A stretch of DNA of 10,053 nt from the NCBI GenBank assembly GCA_020049615.1, contig JAIFKN010000259.1, positions 1 through 10,053 of the forward strand. The letters run 5' to 3'. Position numbers and translations under genes: made by a program. The notes beneath the pieces were generated by a model. The model did no database searches, was not told the origin of the DNA, and worked only from the letters and a program-made list of their open reading frames with translations. Shown here one piece after another: positions 1 through 6,783 of this stretch. The number at the start of each line of letters is the position of its first letter. Within the stretch, counting starts at the first letter, position 1. The stretch comes from a bacterium (GTDB lineage: Bacteria; Planctomycetota; UBA11346).

Positions 1-103
1 GCATCGGCAGCAGTTCGGCCTCCGGCACCTTGCGCAGCACGACCGCAGCGGCGGCCTTGCCGTCGAGGCAGTTCTTGTGGTAGATGCACAGGGGGCGCGG
101 CAC
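1..103 (-). CDS. DHH-superfamily phosphoesterase, 5' end only (partial)
   Basis: Reading the minus strand from a GTG at 103-101 gives 34 residues, starting MPRPLCIYHKNCLDGKAA and running off the window edge. The beta-strand followed by H-x-N-C-x-D-G-x-x-A-A is the first metal-binding motif of DHH-family phosphoesterases, of the kind annotated as oligoribonuclease/nanoRNase or DHHA1-domain proteins, which hydrolyse phosphodiester bonds with Mn2+. Only this first motif is visible; the DHH triad and DHHA1 domain would lie to the left. The frame is open further upstream (a TTG at 136-134 is an alternative start), but the GTG puts the motif at the expected distance from the N terminus. No strong Shine-Dalgarno is seen. 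The gene is divergent from the Lon-domain gene. The family assignment rests on one motif, so it is moderate. Confidence 0.55.
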   Translation of the reverse strand, partial: MPRPLCIYHKNCLDGKAAAAVVLRKVPEAELLPM

Positions 104-125
104 GGCGGCATGCTCGCCGTCCGCC

Positions 126-131
126 AGGGGG
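126..131 (+). promoter_or_regulatory. Shine-Dalgarno-like AGGGGG before the Lon-domain gene
   Basis: AGGGGG lies 8 nt upstream of the ATG at 140 and is the best ribosome-binding site in the region, so it favours that start. Against it, the ATG start leaves only 36 nt to the divergent gene and adds about 20 residues ahead of the conserved domain. A GTG at 200 would start directly before the domain but has no good site at the right distance. Confidence 0.4.
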
Positions 132-139
132 CTCAAGCC

Positions 140-826
140 ATGTGCGGGGTTGCCCGATTGCACCATCGACGTTCCGGAGATGTCGCCAACATCCGGGCTG
201 TGCTCGCGCTCGACGCCGTCCCGCTGTTCCCTCTGCCAGGCCATGTCCTGCTGCCCGGGCTGCCGGTGCCGTTCCACATCTTCGAGCCGCGCTACCGCGC
301 CCTGGTCCGCGATCTTCTGGCCAAACCGCCCGCCGAGCGCTGGCTGGCCATCCCGCGCATCGCTCCCGGCTTCGAGGCCGCTGCCGCCGGCGAACCGCCG
401 CTGGTGCCGATCGTCGCCGCCGCCCGCCTCGCCGCCGCCAGCGAACTGGGCGACGGACGCTTCCACATCGCGGTGATCGGCGAAGGCCGCTGGCATCTGG
501 ACGAGCAGCCCGGCGACCGGCCCTACCGCCTGGCCCACCTCGTGCGCATGCCCGAGCCGGTCCTCGACCCGACGCTTACCGTGCGGGTGGCCAAGGCGGT
601 CCGCCGCATCATCGGCGAACACCCGGCGATCACCGAGGAGATCTCGGCCCTGCTCGATGTGGAACGCCATGGTCCGGCGTCGGTCATCGACCGCCTGGCT
701 GCCCTGAGCGCTATCTCGAGGCCGAATCGGCCTGCTGCCGCCTGCGCGTGCTGGAAGGTGCGCAGAGCTGTAGCGGCGAGCTGCCAGCGCTTAATTAGCT
801 CGGGGGCTGCGCCCCCGCGGCCCTGA
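140..826 (+). CDS. Lon N-terminal (LAN/substrate-binding) domain protein, C-terminal frameshift
   Basis: The protein opens its domain with VPLFPLPGHVLLPG and PFHIFEPRYRALVRD (residues about 27-58 from the ATG at 140), the signature of stand-alone Lon N-terminal-domain proteins. These lack the ATPase and protease parts of Lon; their role is not settled, but substrate or peptide binding is assumed. The domain continues to about residue 187. After that the frame turns into a proline/arginine-rich tail that reads into the neighbouring repeat and stops at 824-826. The -1 frame instead gives ERYLEAESACCRLRVLEG from 706 and stops at 796-798, just before the repeat. That looks like the genuine helical C terminus, so about one base seems to be missing near 690-706. 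A corrected product would be about 219 residues. The gene converges on dprA across the repeat. Confidence 0.75.
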   Translation: MCGVARLHHRRSGDVANIRAVLALDAVPLFPLPGHVLLPGLPVPFHIFEPRYRALVRDLLAKPPAERWLAIPRIAPGFEAAAAGEPPLVPIVAAARLAAASELGDGRFHIAVIGEGRWHLDEQPGDRPYRLAHLVRMPEPVLDPTLTVRVAKAVRRIIGEHPAITEEISALLDVERHGPASVIDRLAALSAISRPNRPAAACACWKVRRAVAASCQRLISSGAAPPRP

Positions 827-982
827 CGGGCCTGCCCCCACGGCCTTGGTCGCGACTCGATTTCGTCGCAAGCTCCGAAATCGTGGGCGGAGGGCTTCGC
901 CATTGTATCCGCCCACCGCCGCTCGGCGGCCGATTCTCGCCTGCGGCTGCGACCAGGGCTTCGCCCTGGACCCTCACGGGTC
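797..982 (-). repeat. Multi-hairpin interspersed repeat, copy A
   Basis: This gap between convergent genes is filled with hairpins (plus-strand positions): 801-807/811-817 with loop TGC; 819-823/828-832; 858-865/876-883 (CGATTTCG/CGAAATCG); 883-891/908-916, enclosing a smaller GGC-TTC-GCC hairpin; 916-920/925-929; 953-959/963-969 with loop TTC; and GACCC/GGGTC at 969-973/978-982, touching the dprA stop codon. Positions about 797-932 match 7815-7950 in the opposite orientation over nearly their whole length. The end of the Lon-gene frame as sequenced and the dprA stop both lie in or at the element. It could act as a two-way terminator, though no T-tract is present. It has no transposase and no convincing reading frame of its own. 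Confidence 0.85.
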
Positions 983-2084
983 AATCCGCGCGGACGTAGC
1001 CGCCGGGGGCCTTCTTGGCCAGCCGCTTCAATTCCAGCGACAGCAGCGTCGCGCTGAGCGCGCTCGGCGGGATCTGGGTGGTGCGCATCAGATCGTCGAC
1101 GCCACGCGGTTCGTCGTCGAGCAGCTGCCACAGCTGGCGTTCGCGGCTGCTCAGGCTGGCGGCGGCGGCAGGCTGCTCGGTGGCGGTGTTGCCGGCCCCG
1201 GCCAGGGTCGCCAGCGGCCCGACCTCGGCGAGGATGTCGTCGAGCGAGGTCACCAGCACGGCGCCGTCGCGGATCAGCTTGTTCGAACCGACGTGCTCGG
1301 GGCGGTCGATCGGTCCCGGCACCACCAGCACCTGCTTGCCGAACTCGCCGCCGAGGCGGGCGGTGATCAGCGCGCCGCTGGTCTCGCCAGCCTCGATCAC
1401 CAGCACGGCGAGCGAGAGCGCGGCGACCAGGCGGTTCCTCCGCGGGAAGGTGCCTGGCGTGGGCTGGGCGTCGAACGGCATCTCCGACAGCACGGCGCCG
1501 TTGCCGGCGGCGATGCGCTCGGCCAGCGGACGGTTCTCCTCGGGATAGCAGCGGCCGATGCCGCTGCCGAGCACGGCGATGGTGCGGCCGGCGGCGGTCA
1601 GCGCGGCCTCGTGCGCGGCGGTGTCGATGCCGCGGGCGAGGCCGGAGATGATGGTGGCGCCGACCCGGGCCAGGCCGGTCGACAGGCGCTGCGCGGTGCG
1701 GTGGCCGTAGGCGCTGGAGCGGCGCGGGCCGACCACCGCCACCGCGAGACGGTCGCGCGGCTGCAGTTCGCCCAGCACCCATAGCGCCAGCGGCGGATCA
1801 GGCAGCGAGGCGAAGTCTTTAGGCCAGCCCGCATCGTGGCGGGTGAGGATGCGCACGCCGGCGGAGGCGCAGCGCGCGCGCTCGTCGGCGACCTGGTCGG
1901 CACCGCGCGGATCGCAGATGCGCCGCGCCTTCTCCGCGCCGATTCCCTCGACCGCCTGCAGCCGGTCCATGTTCTGGCTGAATACGCCGCCGAGGTCGCC
2001 GAAGGCCGCCTCCAGCCGCGCGGCCAGGATCGGCCCGACGCCGGGAACGAGGGCGAGGCGGAGGAGGGCGTCGGAGGGGGTCAT
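981..2084 (-). CDS. dprA: DNA-processing protein DprA (Smf)
   Basis: This 367-residue protein has the full DprA layout. Residues about 1-60 hold helix-hairpin-helix motifs (LVPGVGP, VEGIGAEKA). About 75-290 form the Rossmann-like DprA core with VVGPRRSSAYG (118-127), SGLARGIDTAAHEAAL (147-162), GSGIGRCYPEENR (173-185), TPGTFPRRNR (209-218), EAGETSGALITA (231-242) and GSNKLIRDGA (267-276). About 310-366 form the C-terminal winged-helix domain, followed by a short end. DprA binds incoming single-stranded DNA in the cytoplasm and loads RecA during natural transformation; it is also widespread in bacteria not known to be competent. The ATG at 2084-2082 overlaps the aroB stop as ATGA, so translation is probably coupled to aroB. 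The stop lies at the edge of the multi-hairpin repeat. Length and motifs are normal for the family. Confidence 0.96.
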   Translation of the reverse strand: MTPSDALLRLALVPGVGPILAARLEAAFGDLGGVFSQNMDRLQAVEGIGAEKARRICDPRGADQVADERARCASAGVRILTRHDAGWPKDFASLPDPPLALWVLGELQPRDRLAVAVVGPRRSSAYGHRTAQRLSTGLARVGATIISGLARGIDTAAHEAALTAAGRTIAVLGSGIGRCYPEENRPLAERIAAGNGAVLSEMPFDAQPTPGTFPRRNRLVAALSLAVLVIEAGETSGALITARLGGEFGKQVLVVPGPIDRPEHVGSNKLIRDGAVLVTSLDDILAEVGPLATLAGAGNTATEQPAAAASLSSRERQLWQLLDDEPRGVDDLMRTTQIPPSALSATLLSLELKRLAKKAPGGYVRAD

Positions 2085-3211
2085 GGGCACGCAGGTGGCT
2101 GGCCGCTGGTCGCTGGCTGCTGGCAGCCCGCACGGAACGCCTCGGCCACCGCTGCCGTGTCCTCGACCGTGCGCAGCTCCATCCGCCCGGCCTCGACCGG
2201 CAGGATGAAGCGCACGCGACCCTTGGCCGACTTCTTGTCCAGGGTGGTGCGCGCGACCAGGCGGTCGATCTCGCCGGCGTCGCGCGGGGTGTGCGCCAGC
2301 GGCAGGCCGAGCCGCGCCAGCAGTGCGTCCTGCCGCGCCGGCAGGGTGTGATCGCGCAGCACGCCGAGGCGTGCCGCCAGGGCGCAGGCCATGCGCATGC
2401 CGATGCCGACGCCCTCGCCGTGCAGGTAGGCGGCGTAGCCGGCCTCGGTCTCGAGGGCGTGGCCGAAGGTGTGGCCGTAGTTCAATTCGGCGCGCACGCC
2501 GCGTTCGAACTCGTCCTCTTTCACATACCACGCCTTGATCCGGCAGCTCTCGTGCACGACGTGGGCGATGGCGGCGGGCTCGCGTTCGCGCAGGGCCTCG
2601 GCGTTGGCCTCCAGCCATGTGAGCAGGGCGGGTTCGCGGATCACACCGTACTTCAGCACCTCGGCCAGGCCGGCGCGATATTCGCGCGGATCCATCGTCG
2701 CCAGCAACTCGGGGTCGGCGACGACGCAGGTCGGCTGGCAGAACGCGCCGACCAGGTTCTTGCCGAAGCTGGTGTCGACGCCGGTCTTGCCGCCGACCGC
2801 GCTGTCGACCATCGCCAGCAGCGTGGTGGGCACCTGGACGAAGCGTACACCGCGCATCCAGCACGCCGCGACGAAGCCGGCGAGGTCACCGGAGACGCCG
2901 CCGCCGAAGCCGATGATGCAGCCGCTGCGGTCGATGCGCTCGCGGGCGCAGGCCGCCCACATCGCCTCGGCCGTGGCCAGGGTCTTCGACGGCTCGCCGG
3001 CGGGGAAGGACGCGACCGCGGCATCGATGCCGGCGGCGGCCAGGGAGGCCAGCAGCCGGGCGCCGTGCAGGCGCGCCACCGTCGCGTCGGCGACGACCAG
3101 CGCACGTCCGCCGCCGAGATGCGGCGCGATCTGCCGGCCGGCCTCTGCGAGCAGGCCGGAACCGATGTGGATGGGATAGGAGCGGGTGCCCAGGTCGACG
3201 GTCAGCTGCAC
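2081..3211 (-). CDS. aroB: 3-dehydroquinate synthase AroB
   Basis: This 376-residue protein carries the AroB signatures in order: GEPSKTL (72-78), GFGGGVSGDLAGF (101-113), QVPTTLLAMVDSAVGGKTG (126-144), KNLVGAF (151-157), GLAEVLKYG (181-189), NYGHTFGHALE (244-254), HGEGVGIGM (264-272) and LDKK (324-327). The expected metal ligands E184, H247 and H264 are present. AroB uses NAD+ and a divalent metal to convert DAHP to 3-dehydroquinate, the second step of the shikimate pathway, in the cytoplasm. The start is GTG at 3211-3209, which places the first beta-strand (QLTVDLG) at once; no clear Shine-Dalgarno precedes it. The last 15 or so residues (GCQQPATSGQPPACP) lie beyond the usual end and are encoded by a heptamer repeat, so the tail looks acquired. 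The stop overlaps the dprA start. Confidence 0.97.
   Translation of the reverse strand: MQLTVDLGTRSYPIHIGSGLLAEAGRQIAPHLGGGRALVVADATVARLHGARLLASLAAAGIDAAVASFPAGEPSKTLATAEAMWAACARERIDRSGCIIGFGGGVSGDLAGFVAACWMRGVRFVQVPTTLLAMVDSAVGGKTGVDTSFGKNLVGAFCQPTCVVADPELLATMDPREYRAGLAEVLKYGVIREPALLTWLEANAEALREREPAAIAHVVHESCRIKAWYVKEDEFERGVRAELNYGHTFGHALETEAGYAAYLHGEGVGIGMRMACALAARLGVLRDHTLPARQDALLARLGLPLAHTPRDAGEIDRLVARTTLDKKSAKGRVRFILPVEAGRMELRTVEDTAAVAEAFRAGCQQPATSGQPPACP
2094..2121 (-). repeat. Heptamer tandem repeat inside the aroB 3' end
   Basis: Four consecutive 7-nt units of the form GGYNGCT are read on the plus strand: GGTGGCT, GGCCGCT, GGTCGCT, GGCTGCT. A partial fifth unit starts at 2122. On the coding (minus) strand this is an AGCNRCC array. 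It encodes the odd C-terminal tail of AroB and ends 10 nt before the dprA start codon. A 7-nt unit is not a multiple of three, so gain or loss of a unit would change where aroB stops relative to dprA. Confidence 0.7.
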
Positions 3212-3218
3212 GGCGGGA

Positions 3219-3246
3219 TTGGACTGGGGATCGCCGCCGGCACAAT
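3219..3246 (+). promoter_or_regulatory. Possible promoter for the 163-residue membrane protein, leaderless
   Basis: TTGGAC (3219-3224) and CACAAT (3241-3246) are 16 nt apart in the 41-nt gap between divergent genes. Each matches the sigma-70 consensus only in part. If this promoter is used, transcription would begin at or near the ATG at 3253, giving a leaderless or near-leaderless mRNA. This fits the lack of a properly spaced ribosome site (AAGG at 3247-3250 is only 2 nt from the ATG). Weak, sequence-only evidence. Confidence 0.22.
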
Positions 3247-3252
3247 AAGGTC

Positions 3253-3744
3253 ATGGAAGACGGCGCGACCGGCATCGACTGGCGGGAATGGTGGGAGATC
3301 GCCTCCTACGTCGTCACCGTCATCGGCCTGCCGCTGGCGATCTGGGTGTTCGTGATCGAGCAGAAGAAGGAGCGCCAGAACGATGACGACGAGGTCTACC
3401 AGGAGCTGTCGGCGGAATACACCGAGTTCCTCAAGCTGGTGCTGCAGCACGCCGACCTCCGCTTGATGAGCCCGGCTTCAACCGGCGAACTGAGCGAGGA
3501 GCAGCGCGAACGCCGTTCGGTGCTGTTCTCCATCCTCATCTCCCTGTTCGAACGCGCCTACCTGCTGGTCTACGAAGACGAGATGCCGAAGCAGCAGCGC
3601 CGCTTGTGGCTGAGCTGGGAGGACTACATGCGCGAGTGGTGCCGGCGCGCCGACTTCCGCGAGGCCCTGCCCAAGCTGCTGGAAGGCGAAGATCCCGACT
3701 TCGTCGCCCACATCACCCAGCTGTCCGCCGAGGAGGGGAAGTAG
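3253..3744 (+). CDS. Small single-span membrane protein, unknown function
   Basis: This is a 163-residue protein. Residues about 15-36 (EIASYVVTVIGLPLAIWVFV) form one transmembrane helix near the N terminus. It is followed by the basic/charged stretch EQKKERQNDDDE and a cytoplasmic-looking, mostly alpha-helical domain of about 120 residues rich in Glu, Arg, Trp and Tyr. Distinct stretches include YQELSAEYTEFLKLVL (49-64), SLFERAYLLVYEDEM (97-111) and LSWEDYMREWCRRADFR (120-136). The regular composition and dense aromatic/charged pattern argue for a real, conserved gene. No catalytic motif is recognised and no family is assigned; a regulatory or scaffold role at the membrane is only a guess. 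It is divergent from aroB (41 nt) and convergent with the TPR gene. Third-position GC bias supports coding. Confidence 0.85.
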   Translation: MEDGATGIDWREWWEIASYVVTVIGLPLAIWVFVIEQKKERQNDDDEVYQELSAEYTEFLKLVLQHADLRLMSPASTGELSEEQRERRSVLFSILISLFERAYLLVYEDEMPKQQRRLWLSWEDYMREWCRRADFREALPKLLEGEDPDFVAHITQLSAEEGK

Positions 3745-3807
3745 CCTGGGAGCGTTGTATTCCAGTGCGGCTCGGATAACGAGGCCAGGGTCCCCAACGC
3801 GGCCGCA

Positions 3808-3826
3808 CGGGAGAGCGGCACTCCCG
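3808..3826. terminator. Hairpin in the convergent gap, possible two-way terminator
   Basis: CGGGAG (3808-3813) pairs with CTCCCG (3821-3826) around a 7-nt loop, in the 84-nt gap between the stops of two convergent genes. No T-tract follows on either strand, so a classical intrinsic terminator is not shown; position is the main support. An alternative stem, GCCGC/GCGGC, overlaps it. The remainder of the gap (3745-3807) shows nothing else I can name. Confidence 0.3.
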
Positions 3827-3828
3827 GC

Positions 3829-5457
3829 TCATCGCATCCGCCGGAGCCTGAGAGTCGCCTCGGCGTTGCCCAGGGCGCTGGCCTTCTCCAGCAGTTTGCG
3901 TTGCAGCGCGGCGTCCTTGGTGAGGTCGACGGCGTCGAGCAAGACGAGCGAGTCTCCGGCATCCTTGGCTTGGCCGACCAGCAGGTCGAGGTCGGCGAGC
4001 ATGCCGGCCTGATCATCGAGATGGCGGCGGGCGCGGGCCCGCGACAGGATGGTGGTGCAGCCCGGGCGCAGGGCGACCAGGCGGTCGAGGTCGGCGATGG
4101 CCCCTGCGCGGTCGCCGGCGGCGGCGCGGGCGCGGCTGCGCAACGACAGGCTCTCCGCATCTTCCGGCGCGGCGGCGAGTAGCGCGTCGCAGTCGGCGAT
4201 GGCTCCGGCGTGGTCGTTGGAGGCCAGGCTCAGCCGGGCGCGCTGCCAGCGCGCAGCGCGATCATCCGGGCGCAGGTCCAGGAGGCGGCTGATCGCTGCC
4301 AAGGCGCCTGGCGCATCGCCGGCAGCCTCGGAGAGGGCGGCATCGAGTCCGTGGATCACCGGGAAGCGCACGCCCAGGCCGGGGGCGGCCAGGCGCACGC
4401 GCACGACGATCGGCGGCAGCAGCTCCAGGCGCTTGGCATCGACCGCGGCAGCGGCGCCGTCGGCGGCGAGGCGGGCGAAGGGGTGCTCGGGCTCGGCCGC
4501 GAGCAGGGCCTCGGCGGCGCGCCGCACCTCGCCGAGCTGGCCGCGCACCAGCAGCAGGCGGAAGAGCCGGTCCTGCAGGTCGTCGCGCTCGGGGAAGGCG
4601 GGGGACAGCTCGCCCAGCAGAGCGGCGTCGCTGCCGGCGACGGCGGCGTCGACCTCGCCGGCGCGCAGCCGGCGGGCGAGGGCGCGCAGGCGCGGAGCCG
4701 GATCGGGCACGGTGACGCCGGCAGTGGCGGCGGCGCGCCATTGCTCCATCGCCAGCGGCCAGGCTTCGGCCCGCTCAGCCTCGGCGGCGCGCAGGGCGGC
4801 CAGCCGGCCCTCGGCCGCCGGGCCGCGCACCGCCCGGGCCAGCGGCTTCAGCTCGGCCAGGGCGCCGGCGGAGCCCGCAGCGTCGCCAGCCGCCTCGGCG
4901 GCGCAGCCAGCGGCCAGCAGCCGTGCGACCAGGGGCGCCAGATCGGCGGTGGCGCGGGCGGCGAGCTCGGCGTCCTCGGCGTCGACGTAGAGCCGGCCGC
5001 GCAGCTCGCCGGCCGCCGATCCGGTGGGATCCAGAGACAACACCGTGATCAGCTCCCGCAGGGCGGCGTCGCGGTCGCTGGCGGCCAGGTGGCCGAGGCC
5101 GAGCAGGGCGCGCGCCTCGTCGTCGAGCGGCCAGCGCTGCAGGTGCGCTTCGACCAGGCCCCGCATCGCCGCCGCGCCCTGCTCCTCGGTCAGCTTGCGC
5201 AGGGCGGCGAGGCCGGAATTGCGCTGGCGCAGTTCGGCCAGGCGCAGCGCTTCGCCCTCGGCTGCGGGCTGCTCGGCCGCCTTGGCCTCGTCGCGGAAGC
5301 GGGCCCAGGCGCCGCGCACGATCCGGAGGCCGGCCTCGCGCCTGGCCCCGTCGGGCAGGGCGTTCACCGCGGCCAGCGCGCGCGCCTCCTGCTCGGCGCG
5401 CGTCGCCTCGCCGGCGGCGGCCAGGCAGGCCAGCAGGAGCAGCAGCGCGCATCTCAT
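3829..5457 (-). CDS. Exported TPR-repeat protein
   Basis: This is a 542-residue Ala/Leu/Arg-rich helical protein. Residues 1 to about 16 (MRCALLLLLACLAAAG) form a short secretion signal; the C at position 11 after LLA could be a lipobox, so a lipoprotein is possible but not clear. The C-terminal part contains TPR-like helix pairs at about 370-398, 403-432, 437-465 and 471-493, with the typical A-x-x-D-x-x-x-x-L-x-P-D pattern (for example AISRLLDLRPDD and AIADCDALLAAAPED). The first 360 residues are degenerate repeats of the same kind. TPR domains bind proteins or peptides. The ATG at 5457-5455 overlaps the stop of the OppC-type permease as ATGA, so the protein is made together with the transporter and may assist it on the outer face of the membrane. 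That partnership is inferred from position only. Confidence 0.85.
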   Translation of the reverse strand: MRCALLLLLACLAAAGEATRAEQEARALAAVNALPDGARREAGLRIVRGAWARFRDEAKAAEQPAAEGEALRLAELRQRNSGLAALRKLTEEQGAAAMRGLVEAHLQRWPLDDEARALLGLGHLAASDRDAALRELITVLSLDPTGSAAGELRGRLYVDAEDAELAARATADLAPLVARLLAAGCAAEAAGDAAGSAGALAELKPLARAVRGPAAEGRLAALRAAEAERAEAWPLAMEQWRAAATAGVTVPDPAPRLRALARRLRAGEVDAAVAGSDAALLGELSPAFPERDDLQDRLFRLLLVRGQLGEVRRAAEALLAAEPEHPFARLAADGAAAAVDAKRLELLPPIVVRVRLAAPGLGVRFPVIHGLDAALSEAAGDAPGALAAISRLLDLRPDDRAARWQRARLSLASNDHAGAIADCDALLAAAPEDAESLSLRSRARAAAGDRAGAIADLDRLVALRPGCTTILSRARARRHLDDQAGMLADLDLLVGQAKDAGDSLVLLDAVDLTKDAALQRKLLEKASALGNAEATLRLRRMR

Positions 5458-6767
5458 CTCGCCATCCTCGCCAACCTGGGATCCAGCATCGCGCGCAGGC
5501 CGTCGCCGACCAGATTGAGCGCCAGCAGCGTGCCGGTCATCGCCAGCGCGGGAACCAGCAACAGCCAGCCGCGCTCGCCGCCGCTACCCAGGGCCTGCAT
5601 GCCCTGGTGGACCAGGGCGCCCCACGAGTCGAGCGGCCGCCCGTCCTGCTGCACGCCCAGGCCGATGAAGGAGAGGAAGCTCTCCTCGAGGATCACCGCC
5701 GGCACGGTCAGGGCGGCGAAGACGATGACCGGGCCGAGGCAGTTGGGCAGCAGATGGCGCAGCACGATGCGCGACCCGGGCAGGCCGGCCGAGCGCGCCG
5801 CGAGCACGAACTCGCTGGCGGCGAGCGTCAGCACCTGGGCACGGACGATGCGCGCCGTGGTCAGCCACTGCACGCAGCCGAGGGCGGCGAAGAACACGAT
5901 CAGGCTGCGGTCGGCCAGGGTCATCAGCAGGATGACGAGGAAGAGGAAGGGCACCGCGTCGAGCACATTGATGCCGGCGACCATGGCGGCGTCGGTGCGC
6001 CCGCCGCGGAAGCCGGCGATGGCGCCGTAGAGCGAGCCGATCACCAGCGAGACCAGGGTCGCGACCAGGCCGACCATCAGCGACAGCCGGCCGCCGTGCA
6101 GGGTGCGCGACCACAGATCGCGGCCCTGCTGGTCGGTGCCCAGCAGGTGGAAGGCGGTCAGCTCGCGCCCGTCGGCGCGCACCGCCAGCACGCGCTCGCC
6201 GCGGACCTCCAGCTCGCCGGAGATGGGGGTCTCGTCGCGGAAGATGGCAGTCACGCGGCCCTGGTCCTGCTCGACGCGCAGCCGCCGCACCGCCTCGGTT
6301 CCTTCGATGCGCAGGTAGCGTACCGGCGCCGCGGTGGTCAGCCAGGGCGGCGGCGGACCGCCGGCGACCAGTTCGCCGGGCGGAGCGCGGCCCTCGTCGC
6401 CGTCTGGCCCGACGATCACCGCGTCGGTCGGCACGGCGAGGCGCTCGAGACGCCGCGCGTCAGGGCCGCGCAGCTCCAGCGCGCCGCGGCGCAGCACGCA
6501 GCGGTAGAGGCGGTCGCCGCCGCCGGCGAGGTCGTATTCCAGCACCGATCCGGTGTGCGGTCCGGGCTGGCCGGGCGCCAGGCGGGTCAGCAGCGGCACG
6601 TCGGGATGGCGCGAGAGCGGCGGCTGCGCGCCGAGCCAGGGCCGCAGCTCCTCGGGCGAGGGCGCGATCCACGGCGCGAGCAGGCAGGCCAGCGCCATGG
6701 CGACGACGGCGAGGAGGCCGGCGAAGGCGAAGCGGTCCTGACGGAAGCGGGCCCACGCGCCGGTCAT
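5454..6767 (-). CDS. oppC: Oligopeptide ABC transporter permease, OppC/DppC type, with large insertion
   Basis: The 437 residues compare with about 300 for usual OppC/DppC. TM1 lies at about 14-35. The conserved HLLGTDQQGRDLWSR (207-221) follows, then about five more membrane spans (from about 228). The EAA loop that contacts the ATPase is EFVLAARSAGLPGSRIVLRH (319-338) followed by LLPN. The family motifs EESFLSFIGLG (361-371) and GDGLRAMLDPRL (421-432) are intact. Between TM1 and the GTDQQGRD motif sit about 165 extra residues (about 38-205), mostly beta-prone and charged, predicted to lie outside the membrane. The ATG at 6767-6765 is preceded by AGGTG with 4-nt spacing. The gene lies 100 nt downstream of the OppB-type permease, across a palindrome, and overlaps the TPR gene. 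It pairs with OppB to form the import channel; peptide is the likely substrate but not proven. Confidence 0.93.
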   Translation of the reverse strand: MTGAWARFRQDRFAFAGLLAVVAMALACLLAPWIAPSPEELRPWLGAQPPLSRHPDVPLLTRLAPGQPGPHTGSVLEYDLAGGGDRLYRCVLRRGALELRGPDARRLERLAVPTDAVIVGPDGDEGRAPPGELVAGGPPPPWLTTAAPVRYLRIEGTEAVRRLRVEQDQGRVTAIFRDETPISGELEVRGERVLAVRADGRELTAFHLLGTDQQGRDLWSRTLHGGRLSLMVGLVATLVSLVIGSLYGAIAGFRGGRTDAAMVAGINVLDAVPFLFLVILLMTLADRSLIVFFAALGCVQWLTTARIVRAQVLTLAASEFVLAARSAGLPGSRIVLRHLLPNCLGPVIVFAALTVPAVILEESFLSFIGLGVQQDGRPLDSWGALVHQGMQALGSGGERGWLLLVPALAMTGTLLALNLVGDGLRAMLDPRLARMAR

Positions 6768-6783
6768 TCTGCACCTACGTGTT

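Noticed and set aside
77..139. Earlier start of the Lon-domain gene at 77
   Set aside because: It would overlap the divergent DHH-type gene, adds no recognisable domain sequence, and has no ribosome-binding site as good as that before 140.
797..982. CRISPR array or tandem repeat reading of the hairpin region
   Set aside because: The hairpins differ from one another and there are no regularly spaced identical repeats; the similarity is to a single distant inverted copy.
846..1784. Long plus-strand open frame opposite dprA (and similar frames opposite aroB, the TPR gene and both permeases)
   Set aside because: These are antisense shadows of high-GC genes. Their products are Arg/Gly/Gln/Ala-rich without domains, while the opposite strand encodes clear families.
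2085..2864. Upstream extension of the dprA frame into aroB
   Set aside because: The extension translates to low-complexity Arg-rich sequence, overlaps the conserved aroB frame, and the ATG at 2084 starts directly at the DprA domain with an ATGA overlap.
3745..3828. Remnant of another repeat or gene in the convergent gap
   Set aside because: It does not match either repeat family in the window and holds no start-stop frame of its own; only a short hairpin is supportable.
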